Positions 37,073 through 46,467 of a stretch of 64,000 nucleotides of DNA are shown one piece after another. This DNA is from CBDCFL01 sp965216135 (lineage in GTDB: Bacteria; Pseudomonadota; Alphaproteobacteria; Rhodobacterales; Rhodobacteraceae), in assembly GCA_965216135.1 (NCBI GenBank), contig CBDCFL010000024.1, forward strand, positions 682,001 to 746,000, given 5' to 3'. The notes beneath the pieces are model-generated. The model made no database searches and was not told where the DNA came from. It saw only the letters and a program-made list of their open reading frames with translations. Position numbers and translations under genes: made by a program. The stretch's first letter is position 1. Each line of letters begins with the position of its first letter.

Positions 37073-37981
37073 TCACACCGGCGCCCGTTTGGTCAGGCCA
37101 AGCTTGGCGCGCACTTCTTCCGCGCCGATCACCCGCGCTCCCATCGCCTCGATGATCGCGCGCGCCCGCTCGACCAGCTGCTCATTTTTCGCCAATTCGC
37201 CCTTGCCGAGCCACAGGTTGTCCTCCAGCCCGACGCGCACGTTGCCGCCCGCCAGCACGGCCAGTGCGACATAGGGCAGCTCATTTCGGCCCAGCGAAAA
37301 CGCGCTCCAGGTCCAGTCGGGCGGCACGTTGGCCACCATCGCCATGAACGTGTGCAGATCATCCGGCGCGCCCCAGGGCACGCCCATGCAAAGTTGCACC
37401 AGCGCAGGACTGTCCAGCGTGCCGTCTTCGACCAGTTTTTTGGCAAACCAAAGATGGCCGGTGTCAAAGGCCTCGATTTCAGGTTTGACGCCCAACTCGG
37501 TCATCATCGCGCCCATAGCCTGCAGCATTCCCGGCGTGTTGGTCATCACGTAATCGGCCTCGGCGAAATTCATCGTGCCGCAATCGAGCGTGCAAATTTC
37601 AGGGCGGCATTCGGCGATATGTTCGACGCGATCCCCGGCACTGGCCATGTCGGTTGCGTTCGACAGCGGTAACGGGGCTGCAGACGGACCAAACACCATA
37701 TCGCCGCCCATGCCCGCGGTCAGGTTCAGGACCGCATCGACATTCGCATCGCGCACGCGATCGGTAACCTCGCGGTACAGACGTAAATCGCGTGCCGGGG
37801 CACCGGTTTCGGGGTCGCGCACATGACAATGAACCACCGCCGCCCCGGCGCGCGCCGCGGCAATGGCGCTGTTGGCGATCGCTTCGGGGCTGCGCGGCAC
37901 ATGCGGGCTGCTATCTTGGGACGACCCCGATCCGGTGACAGCGCAGGTGATGAAAACCTCACGGTTCATGTCCAGCGGCAT
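37073..37981 (-). CDS. Beta-keto acid cleavage enzyme (BKACE), probable dehydrocarnitine cleavage
   Basis: 302 residues, zinc-dependent TIM barrel. Features: FITCAVTGSG near the start, the zinc pair in VVHCHVRDPETG, PEICTLDCGTMNF, and EAFDTGHLWF. BKACE enzymes condense a beta-keto acid with acetyl-CoA; next to a carnitine dehydrogenase/thioesterase fusion the expected reaction is 3-dehydrocarnitine plus acetyl-CoA to acetoacetate and betainyl-CoA. It is the first gene of the minus-strand cluster. Confidence 0.88.
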   Translation of the reverse strand: MPLDMNREVFITCAVTGSGSSQDSSPHVPRSPEAIANSAIAAARAGAAVVHCHVRDPETGAPARDLRLYREVTDRVRDANVDAVLNLTAGMGGDMVFGPSAAPLPLSNATDMASAGDRVEHIAECRPEICTLDCGTMNFAEADYVMTNTPGMLQAMGAMMTELGVKPEIEAFDTGHLWFAKKLVEDGTLDSPALVQLCMGVPWGAPDDLHTFMAMVANVPPDWTWSAFSLGRNELPYVALAVLAGGNVRVGLEDNLWLGKGELAKNEQLVERARAIIEAMGARVIGAEEVRAKLGLTKRAPV

Positions 37982-38135
37982 CTGCGGCCCTCCCGATTCG
38001 ATCTGCTTTTTCGCGGACGTTAGGGCATCGTGCGGGCTTGATCATTCCAAATCGGTAGATTTTTGCGCGGATGCGACATCCCTTGACCGCGCGGCTGGTG
38101 TCGGATCGAGTGGGCCAAATGAAATGGGTAGGGCT

Positions 38136-38780
38136 ATGATCACCATCTACGGGCGCGCCGACAGTTCCAATGTTCAGGCGGTCAGTTGGGGCGCGGCGGA
38201 ACTTGGGCTTGAGGTTGAGCGTCTCGATTTCGGTCACCGCTTTGGCGGTACCGATACGCCGGAATTTCGCGCGATGAACCCGCTGGGGCTGGTGCCGGTC
38301 TTGCGCGATGGCGATCTGGTGATGTGGGAAAGCTGCGCAATTTTGCGTTATTTGTCGGCGCGTTACGGCAGTGCGCCGTTTTGGCCCGCCGATCCGGCGG
38401 GGCGCGCGCCGATTGATCAGTGGGCGGAATGGAGCAAGTTGATCATTTCGCGCAACTTTACCGTGCCGATCTTCTGGGCAAGGGTCAGAACGCCCGCAAT
38501 CAAATGCGACGAGGCGAAATTAATCCACGATATCAGCCGGTTCGAGGCTGATCTGGATGTCCTACAAGACCAGATCGGCGCAAATCCTTTTGTTATGGGG
38601 CGGGATTTGACCCTTGCCGACATTGTCGCGGGCCATGTGCTTTATTGCTGGTTCAATATGGACATTGAACGAAAGGAGCGTCCGGTTATCGAGCAATATT
38701 ATCAACGCCTTGCCGGGCGCACGCATTATCAGAGGCATGTCATGGTCAGCTTTGATGCGCTCAAGGCCGACGGTGCCTGA
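38136..38780 (+). CDS. Glutathione S-transferase family protein
   Basis: 214 residues from ATG 38136 (MITIYGRADSSNVQ). The thioredoxin-like N-domain has NPLGLVPVLRDGDLVMWES with the cis-Pro and the ES glutathione contact; the all-helical C-domain has FVMGRDLTLADIV. Oriented away from the carnitine cluster, with a shared upstream region. Confidence 0.9.
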   Translation: MITIYGRADSSNVQAVSWGAAELGLEVERLDFGHRFGGTDTPEFRAMNPLGLVPVLRDGDLVMWESCAILRYLSARYGSAPFWPADPAGRAPIDQWAEWSKLIISRNFTVPIFWARVRTPAIKCDEAKLIHDISRFEADLDVLQDQIGANPFVMGRDLTLADIVAGHVLYCWFNMDIERKERPVIEQYYQRLAGRTHYQRHVMVSFDALKADGA

Positions 38781-39118
38781 AGGGGCCAAGCGGTGCCGAT
38801 CTGCAGGGCGACAAATTGGCGACCATAGGCTAAAATCACCGTGCACAATGCGTGCAGCAACCTATGCACCTTGCGTGCATACAAAATGCGGTCGGCATCA
38901 TTTCCGGCCAAGCGCAACATTGGCAGGGGCGCTTGACGCGGCTGAACGTTTCCTCGGACCCAATCGGGCCACCGGACCGAAGGGCGGATAGTGTGAATTC
39001 GCTGCAGATGTAGGCTCATTGGTTGGAGTGCCCGGGAACAGACATTTGTCGCCGACCTAAGTGCATCGCGACAAGTCTCGCGAATTTCGGAGACACACTT
39101 TACTCAAAGCCGTAACAA
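38781..39118. other. No gene seen
   Basis: 338 bases between the convergent GST and methyltransferase genes. Several GTGCA and TGCGTGCA words occur around 38840-38880, but no clear terminator, RNA gene or reading frame. Confidence 0.4.
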
Positions 39119-40830
39119 TCACTTTACTTTTTTGCCGCCTCGAATTGATGGTTCAGCACCAAACTTTCTGCGAAAAAGGCCAAGTGGGCCGGAATCCGAT
39201 AGCATTTCTGAAGGAAACCCTAGGATTTCGTGAAAAAATCGCTCATCTAGCCGGTGCCGGGTTTCATCTGAATCAATTTCATTGATCGGCATGAATCGTT
39301 TCGTGTTGAATTCTTCGAATAATTCCTCACATCCGGCCAATGTATCGGAAGCGACGCTTTTGAAATCGAAAATCGGCAGATTAGGAAGTGCGCTCAATGT
39401 GATTGTTCCACGGCCCGCCTGAGTTTTGTTCGCTTTCCACCAGTGGGTTGCCAGACCGAGCGTTGTATTCGCCCAAAGAACAAAAACTTTTTCACTTAGA
39501 GAATTCTCGAATTTTACTGAAGGCCAGGCACGCCCGCCGATTGACTTATTAACTGTATAAACCGCGCAAGTAGATTGCGAGTTGTATTGAAAATCGTAGT
39601 TAAAATGCGAATGGCTTGCGGATTCAAATATTCTATTGACCCGCTCTCGAATGATATTTTTGGCGCTATCGTCCGCTCCGGCTCTAACAGAACCCTGGGA
39701 ATCTGGATTTACAACAAAAGAGCGTTCCGCTTTGGCGTTATGTGACCAAAGCACCGGATAGGTCGGCTCGTTCCCTGCTGGAATCTGACCTACATCGAAC
39801 GGCCCCCTCGGAACACTTCCTTGCCGTTCAGTTCCATTGATGTCCCGGTGAATAGGCCCGAATTTAGCAAGATCACCCAGACGGCACATGTCGATATCTA
39901 GCGTATCTGACTCATTCATTCCGGGAAGCCACAGTTTGCTGTGGTCCACCATTTGGTGCATTGCTTGAGCAAGAGATAAATCGGAAATTCTGCTAACCGG
40001 CCAGGGCCCGTTGTCGGGCACCGGAGCATCCAAAACTTCTCCGATCAGATCGCTGCCAAGTTTTATAGGGCTTCCGCCGAATGGACCATCTTCCAGCCGC
40101 CTGAGTGTGCGTGAGTTAGCAAATTTGTTGACTTCTCTCGCGATTAACCGTCCTTCGAGTTCAGATGATGGAGTCCTTCTTAATACAATAAATCTACCGC
40201 GTTTGGCTCCGCCAGCTTTCTTCGACGCAACAATCAGGCACTCCGCCATTCCGGTATCCGCCGAGAATGATGAGTCTCCACTTTTTCCCGCCGTAATTGT
40301 GACGACCTGTAAATTGCAGTATCCGAATCTGACCAACCGACGCACTTTTTCCCACCCCGATCCAGCCAGAGCGCTGAGTGGTAGCACCAGCGCGATCACA
40401 CCGTCCTCTCGTAGTTTCTTATCGCCTATAGCGACAAAGGCGCTGGCCTCACCAGCATTCCCATGATACGCGGAATCCTTGGTCAATATTTTCATTCGCT
40501 TTGCCATCTTTGACTGAACCAATTTGTCGGCTCCAAATGCGGCAAAAACAGGATTGGGTACGTTGCTCTTGTTGCCCTCGTGGTTTGTCGCTCGGGTAAA
40601 TGGCGGGTCATTATAACCGCATCAAACGAAGAATGAGGCAAAGATGACCAAATCTCTCTTTCGCCTTCGCCCATGGATTCCATGGCTTTCGCTGTAATTG
40701 ATAGTATCTCAAAACGCGCCTGTGGGTCCAAAAGTTCGAGAGACCCCAATGACACGCTTGAGTCATCTTGCTCGCCGTACGCAAAGTAAGCGTCCGGTGT
40801 GCCCCGCCTAACGGCGCAGATTTTGATGGG
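39119..40830 (-). pseudogene. DNA N6-adenine methyltransferase-like protein, truncated and frameshifted
   Basis: The C-terminal 467 residues (39119-40522) continue back through ADKLVQSK and FTRATNHEGNKSN to a broken motif IV. Upstream, SSFDAVIM is in another frame; adding one A would give VIMNPPFTRA, the catalytic NPPF motif. Further upstream coding sequence (GTPDAYFAYGEQDD, LGSLELLDPQARFEIL) runs to about 40830, where an IS66 remnant begins, so the SAM-binding N-terminus is gone. Lower apparent GC than the flanks suggests horizontal transfer, perhaps of a restriction or defence system. Confidence 0.75.
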
Positions 40831-40870
40831 TTAGTGTCCACCATTGATAGTGGACACTTAGGGGCCCTCT

Positions 40871-41239
40871 ATGGCTGTGAAGCAGAAGAAGCGGCGTTGG
40901 CCGGATGATGAGCGGGTGAAGCGTTCAATCTGTTTTCAGACGACGGCGGCTGGTGTTTCGGTTGCGCAGGTTGCACGTCGGTATGCGATGAATGCCAATC
41001 TGATATTCAAATGGCTGAAGGATGATCGGTATGCTCCCGCCGTGGATGTTGTGCCGGAAGCTGACGGCCCTGTATTTTTGCCAGTCGGGATTGAAGCGTC
41101 AGCCAGCGTTGATCCAGCCGTGACCAGCACTCCGTCAGGCCGAATTGAGATCGAGCTATCCAACGGTCACCGGATTATAGCCGAGGGCGGTTTTGATGCG
41201 GATATGTTGGCACGTTTGTTGAAAGGGCTTTCTTCGTGA
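40871..41239 (+). CDS. tnpA: IS66 accessory protein TnpA
   Basis: 122 residues with an N-terminal helix-turn-helix of the IS66 OrfA/IS3-OrfA type (GVSVAQVARRYAMNANLIFK) and a basic start. The stop overlaps the GTG start of tnpB. Non-functional without tnpC. Confidence 0.85.
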   Translation: MAVKQKKRRWPDDERVKRSICFQTTAAGVSVAQVARRYAMNANLIFKWLKDDRYAPAVDVVPEADGPVFLPVGIEASASVDPAVTSTPSGRIEIELSNGHRIIAEGGFDADMLARLLKGLSS

Positions 41240-41583
41240 TCCCCGTGCCAAGCAACACACGGGTCTGGCTGGCGGCGGGCGTGACAGACATGCGGCGGGG
41301 TTTCAATACTCTGGCGGCACAGGCCGAGCAGGTTTTGGCAGAGGATCCGTTTTCCGGCCATCTATTTTTGTTTCGGGGGCGGCGTGGTGATTTGCTCAAA
41401 ATTATCTGGTGGGACAGCCAGGGAGCCTGCCTGTTTTCCAAGCGTCTTGAACGGGGCCGGTTTGTTTGGCCTGCCGCTAAAGACGGCAAGGTCTGCCTGA
41501 CGTCGGCGCAACTGGCGATGCTGCTGGAGGGCATTGACTGGCGCATTCCACAGCGGACATGGCGGCCTTTGAAAGCAGGGTAA
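41236..41583 (+). CDS. tnpB: IS66 accessory protein TnpB (Orf2)
   Basis: 115 residues, the complete small IS66 Orf2 protein: WLAAGVTDMRRGFNTLAAQA, then FLFRGRRGDLLKIIWWDSQG and LFSKRLERGRFVWP. GTG start at 41236. Its function in IS66 transposition is not well understood. Confidence 0.92.
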   Translation: MIPVPSNTRVWLAAGVTDMRRGFNTLAAQAEQVLAEDPFSGHLFLFRGRRGDLLKIIWWDSQGACLFSKRLERGRFVWPAAKDGKVCLTSAQLAMLLEGIDWRIPQRTWRPLKAG

Positions 41584-41766
41584 TCAGGCGTAAATATCAA
41601 GTAATACCAACGGTCATTGATCAGAACCCATGCGCCCATTTGCGCATGCCGAGGGACATGATCTTCCATGGTTGGTCGATGAGGTTGTTCCAGGCTTGGC
41701 AGCACAGCGCGACGATGTCTTCGTAGGATTTGAAGATCCGGTTCGACAACTAGGGGGTGTTGACGT

Positions 41767-42138
41767 TCATCGTGTTTGAATGACGATTGCAGCAAGCGAG
41801 ATGAATGCTTTGAAGCTGTCATCTGTTTTGCAGGAACGCATTGCGATCCCTCTGTATTCCTTCAGCTTTCCGAAGAAGTTTTCGACCAGGTGACGCCATT
41901 TGTAGGTGTGGCGGTCGAACTCCGCCGGGAAGCGGCGGTTTGATTTTGGAGGGATTACCGGCTCGATCCCGGCACTGGTCAGCGCTTCGCGCAGCCAGTT
42001 CGCGTCGAAGGCACGGTCGGCGAGAAACTGGTCGCAGGTGAGGCCCTCGATCAGTGCGGCGGTACCCCGCAGGTCATGCGCCTGACCGGGCAGAAGGCGG
42101 AAGTCGATCAGATTGCCGAGCGCGTCCGTCAGAGCCAT
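41767..42138 (-). CDS. IS5-family transposase, OrfB (IS5-2)
   Basis: Identical in protein sequence to OrfB of IS5-1, with FLADRAFDANWL and HLVENFFGKLKEYRGI. Confidence 0.9.
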   Translation of the reverse strand: MALTDALGNLIDFRLLPGQAHDLRGTAALIEGLTCDQFLADRAFDANWLREALTSAGIEPVIPPKSNRRFPAEFDRHTYKWRHLVENFFGKLKEYRGIAMRSCKTDDSFKAFISLAAIVIQTR

Positions 42139-42149
42139 GATCTTTGTCG

Positions 42150-42518
42150 TTATCCCGCCGCGAGAGCGTCCGATGGCTTGGCTTTGAGTCCCCCTTTTGC
42201 GCCCTGACCGTGTCGGTGGACTTTGACGATACTACCGTCGATCATCGTGTATTCGAAGTCTGCATCTTCGGCTAATACCCTGAACATACGATAGAAAGCG
42301 TCGGCCCTCACCCACCTTCGGAAGCGCTTGAACACGCTGTTCCAGCGCCCGAACTCTTCCGGCAGGTCGCGCCAGGGGCATCCGGTCCGCGAGATCCAGA
42401 GAACTGCCTCGACAAACCGGCGCGGGTCAGGGCCGGTGCGACCGGGGTCGCATTCCCGGCCAAGGCAGTGCGGTGCGATGACAGCCCATTGGGCGTCGGT
42501 CAGAACTGTGCGGATCAA
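42150..42518 (-). CDS. IS5-family transposase, OrfA (IS5-2)
   Basis: Differs from OrfA of IS5-1 at one residue I can see (GGLKAKPSD versus GGLQAKPSD), next to the frameshift region. Otherwise the same. Confidence 0.9.
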   Translation of the reverse strand: MIRTVLTDAQWAVIAPHCLGRECDPGRTGPDPRRFVEAVLWISRTGCPWRDLPEEFGRWNSVFKRFRRWVRADAFYRMFRVLAEDADFEYTMIDGSIVKVHRHGQGAKGGLKAKPSDALAAG

Positions 42519-43418
42519 GGCTGCTCTCCTCTGTTTGCAACCTTGAATCAGTCATCAGCCGATTTGGGAATCCCTAAACGTCAACAAGCCCTAGTTGTCG
42601 CGCATGAATTGCCAGACATTCTCCACCGGGTTCAACTCGGGCGATCGTGGCGGCAGCGCCAGGACGGTGATGTTGTCGGGGATCGCCAGCTTGGGCGTCA
42701 AGTGCCAACCGGCCTGATCGACGATCAGCACCGCATGGGCGCCGGGATCGACGGCGGCACTGATCTCGATGAGGTGCGCCGCCATGGCGTCGGTGTCGCA
42801 CCAGGGCATGACCAGCCCGGCGCCTTTCCCCTTCGCGGGACAGATCGCGCCGAAGATATAGGCCCATTCGGTGCGCTGGTCGCGGGGCACCCGCGGGCGC
42901 GTGCCACGTCTGGCCCATCGGCGTGTGAGCTTATTCTTCTGGCCGATGCGGGCTTCATCTTGCCACCACAGCTCTATCTCGACGCCTTTCGGGAGCCTCG
43001 CCCGGATCTTCGCCAGTTCGGCGGGGAAGTTTTTTTTAAAAGCCTCGACGGCCAGCTCGTTTTGCGCGTAGTGGCGCGGCCGCGCCGAGATCTTGGCGAA
43101 GCCGAGCGCCTTCAACTCGCGCCCGACCGTGGTCTCGTCGAGCGAGATGGCGAACGTCTCCAAGAGCCACCGCGCCAGGTCCTTGCGCCGCCAGCGCACG
43201 ACGCCGTCCACCGCCGGGACCGGGCCGGCCTCAACAACCTCCGCCAGTGCGCGGCGGTGATCGGCGTTGAGCTTCGAGGGTGCGCCCGGTGACTTCCCAT
43301 CGACCAGCCCGTCCGGTCCGCGGGCGTTGAAGCGCAGCACCCAGTCGCGAATGATCTGCAGACCGACGCCGCCGATCCGCGACGCATCCGTCCTGCTGCC
43401 ACCATCGTAGACCTCGGC

Positions 43419-43997
43419 GCATCCCAGGCAGAGCGGATCATCGAGGCGTTTAAAAAAAACTTCGCCGACACGCTCCAGGTGCATATAGCTGACCTGCCAG
43501 CGGGAACGCCCTGGTTCCAGGACGAAGCACGCCTTGGCCAGAAGAATTGACGCGCCTGTGGGCGAGAAAGGGCACGCGCCCCCGCAGCCGGCCGATCAGC
43601 GCTATCACAACGCCTATCTGTTCGGCGCCATCTGTGCTCACGGCAAGGGGGCGGCGCTCATGCTGCCTTGGGCGGACGCGCAAGCCATGCAGATGCATCT
43701 CGACGAGATCAGCCGCCACGTCGCCCGAAAGGCCCATGCGCTGATGGATCGGGCCATGGCACACCACCGGCAAACTCAAAGTCCCGAAGAATCGCGCGCT
43801 CCGGAACTGAACCCGGTGGAAAATATTGGCAGTACTTGCGCGCCAATTGGCTCTCCAACCGCGTGTTCGAAGACTACAATGCCATCGTCGATGCTGGATG
43901 CGAAGCTTGGAAAAAGCTCATCGCACAGCCCGAAACCATCACATCAATCGGAATGCGAAAATGGGCCCATATCGGTCAATGTTAAATGCCGCTGGTA
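43419..43997 (+). mobile_element. IS630-A relic with many small deletions
   Basis: Corresponds to 1946-2577 of copy A1 (3' half and right end). Compared with A1 I count nine deletions (4, 9, 4, 1, 3, 6, 2, 22 and 1 bases), no insertion and one substitution (AAC to AAA). The right end TGGTA is followed by TCA, which is also present in the native C end, so it probably inserted at a TCA site in C1. Confidence 0.85.
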
Positions 43998-44096
43998 TCA
44001 GGCATTCCGCTCGGTGGTATAAGCAGCCATGTCCCGGTTGCAAATGCGCCGGCGCGCTATTGCCGTCAGCCGATGCGCGCGCGGCGACAGGTTAGC

Positions 44097-44245
44097 TCAA
44101 TACGGCAGGCCCACGTAATTTTCGGCCAGAACCTTTTGCGCGGCTTGGTTTTCGGCCAGAAATTCCAGCTCGGCGCGCTGCATATGCTGATCAAACCCGC
44201 TCTGACCCGGAAAGCGGTGCAAAAGCGTGGTCATCCACCAGCTGA
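44097..44245 (-). pseudogene. pobA: 4-hydroxybenzoate 3-monooxygenase, C-terminal part
   Basis: The frame SWWMTTLLHRFPGQSGFDQH runs to AENYVGLPY and a stop at 44097, the typical PobA C-terminus. It joins in frame to WKAERF at 45413 when IS630-C2 and one TGA are removed. Confidence 0.9.
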
Positions 44246-45409
44246 TACCAACGGTCATTGATCAGAACCCATGCGCCCATTTGCGCATGCCGAGGGACAT
44301 GATCTTCCATGGTTGGTCGATGAGGTTGTTCCAGGCTTGGCAGCACAGCGCGACGATGTCTTCGTAGGATTTGAAGATCCGGTTCGACAACCAGTTGTCG
44401 CGCATGAATTGCCAGACATTCTCCACCGGGTTCAACTCGGGCGATCGTGGCGGCAGCGCCAGGACGGTGATGTTGTCGGGGATCGCCAGCTTGGGCGTCA
44501 AGTGCCAACCGGCCTGATCGACGATCAGCACCGCATGGGCGCCGGGATCGACGGCGGCACTGATCTCGATGAGGTGCGCCGCCATGGCGTCGGTGTCGCA
44601 CCAGGGCATGACCAGCCCGGCGCCTTTCCCCTTCGCGGGACAGATCGCGCCGAAGATATAGGCCCATTCGGTGCGCTGGTCGCGGGGCGCCCGCGGGCGC
44701 GTGCCACGTCTGGCCCATCGGCGTGTGAGCTTATTCTTCTGGCCGATGCGGGCTTCATCTTGCCACCACAGCTCTATCTCGACGCCTTTCGGGAGCCTCG
44801 CCCGGATCTTCGCCAGTTCGCGGGGAAGTTTTTTTTAAAAGCCTCGACGGCCAGCTCGTTTTGCGCGTAGTGGCGCGGCCGCGCCGAGGTCTTGGCGAAG
44901 CCGAGCGCCTTCAACTCGCGCCCGACCGTGGTCTCGTCGAGCGAGATGGCGAACGTCTCCAAGAGCCACCGCGCCAGGTCCTTGCGCCGCCAGCGCACGA
45001 CGCCGTCCACCGCCGGGACCGGGCCGGCCTCAACAACCTCCGCCAGTGCGCGGCGGTGATCGGCGTTGAGCTTCGAGGGTGCGCCCGGTGACTTCCCATC
45101 GACCAGCCCGTCCGGTCCGCGGGCGTTGAAGCGCAGCACCCAGTCGCGAATGATCTGCAGACCGACGCCGCCGATCCGCGACGCATCCGTCCTGCTGCCA
45201 CCATCGTAGACCTCGGCCAACGCCAGCAGACGACGGCTCTGGGTCGCGTCCCTGGTCCTCTTCGCGAGGCGCCGCAGTGAGACGCTGTCAAAATCGTTCC
45301 GTAAGTCGATAGGCGCTGCCATGGCGAACCTCATTGGTTCACCACATTGAGTCAGAGATCGGACCGCTTGGGAATCCCCAACGTGAGTCAGGCATTCCGC
45401 TCGGTGGTA
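44246..45409 (-). mobile_element. IS630-family element copy C2 (1164 bp)
   Basis: Ends TACCAACGGTCATT and, reversed, TACCACCGAGCGGA; flanked by TGA at 44243-44245 and 45410-45412. The pobA frame is restored only with a 3-bp duplication, and the target contains no TA. Confidence 0.9.
44262..45322 (-). pseudogene. IS630-family transposase C2, frameshifted
   Basis: Starts at 45322 (MAAPIDLRNDFDSVSLRRLA), has the helix-turn-helix and VVRWRRKDLARWLLE-type linker found in C1, and keeps the A8 run. One G present in C1 is missing near 44821, shifting the frame between the two halves. The catalytic part remains readable to 44262. Confidence 0.85.
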
Positions 45410-45412
45410 TGA

Positions 45413-46436
45413 ACCGCTCGGCCTTCCAGACACGGGCCAGCGCGCGCCCCGAATAGGAGTCCAAACCGGAGGCGTCGCCGCCTGAGTAATAGTCCGCGAG
45501 CGCCTGATGCAGATAATGCACATCCGAGGCTGCGGTGTTCAGCCCCTTGGCCCCGGTCGGCGGCACGATATGGGCGGCATCGCCGCACAGAAACAGGCGG
45601 CCATATTGCATCGGCTCGCAGACAAAAGAGCGCAGCGGCGCGATGGATTTTTCAATCGACGCACCGGTGATCAGCCTCGCGGCGGTGGCAGCGGGAATGC
45701 GGCGGGTGAATTCCTGCCAAAATGCATCGTCGGACCAGTCTTCTGAGTGATCGGCAAGGTCGCATTGGATGTAATAGCGGCTGAGGTTTTTATTGCGCAT
45801 TGAGCACAGAGCAAAGCCACGGGGCGAGCTGGCATAGAGGATTTCATCGCTGACCGGCGGCGTTTCGCACAAGATGCCAAGCCAGCCGAACGGATAGACC
45901 TTTTCATACTCGCGGCGGATCGAATTTGGGATCGTCGGGCGGCAAACCCCGTGAAATCCGTCACATCCGGCGACAAAATCGCAGTCGATCCGACTATTTT
46001 GGCCCTCATGCGTGAACGTCACATGCGGTGCCTCGGTTTCTGCTGCGTGGATGGCGACATCCGCGGCCTGAAATATGCAAGGCGCACCAACTGCTTCGCG
46101 CGCCTCGTAAAGATCATGGGTCAACTCGGTTTGCCCGTAGACAAGCAAATGCGAATTGGCCAGCGCCTGCAGGTCAATACGAAATTCGATGTCGGTCCCG
46201 GCACTGATTGCGATGCCGTCATGAATAAGACCTTCGCGGTCCATCCGCTCGCCTGCCCCGGCCTCGCGCAGCAATTCGGCCATTCCGGTTTCCAGCACGC
46301 CGGCGCGAATACGGGCCAGCACATGGGCTTTGCTCTGGCGCTCGATGATCATTGTGTCGATGCCGCGCAGGTGTAAAAGCTGGCCGAGCAAAAGCCCCGA
46401 TGGACCACCGCCGATGATGCAGACCTGGGTTTTCAT
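45413..46436 (-). pseudogene. pobA: 4-hydroxybenzoate 3-monooxygenase, N-terminal part
   Basis: FAD-dependent aromatic hydroxylase converting 4-hydroxybenzoate to protocatechuate. GGGPSGLLLGQLLH binds FAD, RIRAGVLETG and DCDFVAGCDGFHG are family motifs, and FLCGDAAHIVPPTGAKGLN is the second FAD motif. Interrupted by IS630-C2 after WKAERF. It is the last gene of a tight minus-strand operon (32 bp after the EEP gene). Confidence 0.93.
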
Positions 46437-46467
46437 CGGCGCGGCGGACCTGATGCGTCGTGCCCGC

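Larger units (their letters stand above)
40833..41604 (+). mobile_element. IS66-family remnant (tnpA and tnpB only)
   Basis: Carries the first two IS66 genes but no tnpC, the transposase proper. The left end includes AGTGTCCAC and GTGGACACT as a 9-bp inverted repeat (40834-40860). It is cut on the right by IS630-C1 or by an earlier deletion; no tnpC sequence resumes beyond that element. Confidence 0.75.
41755..42590 (-). mobile_element. IS5-family element IS5-2
   Basis: Same element as IS5-1 in opposite orientation, inserted in C1 at CTAG (41751-41754 and 42591-42594). The corresponding site in C2 reads CCAG. Length agrees with IS5-1 within one base by my count. Confidence 0.9.
41621..43418 (-). 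pseudogene. IS630-family transposase C1, interrupted and truncated
   Basis: The catalytic half is readable: LWWQDEARIGQKN, LIVDQAGWHL and ELNPVENVWQFMRDN, then interruption by IS5-2 and the last codons (SLGMRKWAHGF) ending at 41621. The N-terminal 30 or so codons are missing at the junction near 43418. The complete relative is C2 at 44262-45322. Confidence 0.85.
41605..44019 (-). mobile_element. IS630-family element copy C1, with IS5-2 and an IS630-A relic inside
   Basis: Right end TACCAACGGTCATT at 41605 and left end (reverse complement TACCACCGAGCGG) at 44019, flanked by TAA at 41602-41604 and 44020-44022. IS5-2 enters at 41751. The 5' part of the transposase has been replaced by a type-A IS630 fragment (43419-43997) that abuts the last 22 bp of the C1 end. 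Confidence 0.85.

Noticed and set aside
40834..40860. Intrinsic terminator from the AGTGTCCAC palindrome
   Set aside because: No T-run on either side; position fits the left end of the IS66 remnant better.
40859..44019. Complete IS66 element with tnpC displaced beyond IS630-C1
   Set aside because: Sequence after C1 (44020 onward) is the downstream flank of pobA, not tnpC; so the IS66 copy is truly truncated.
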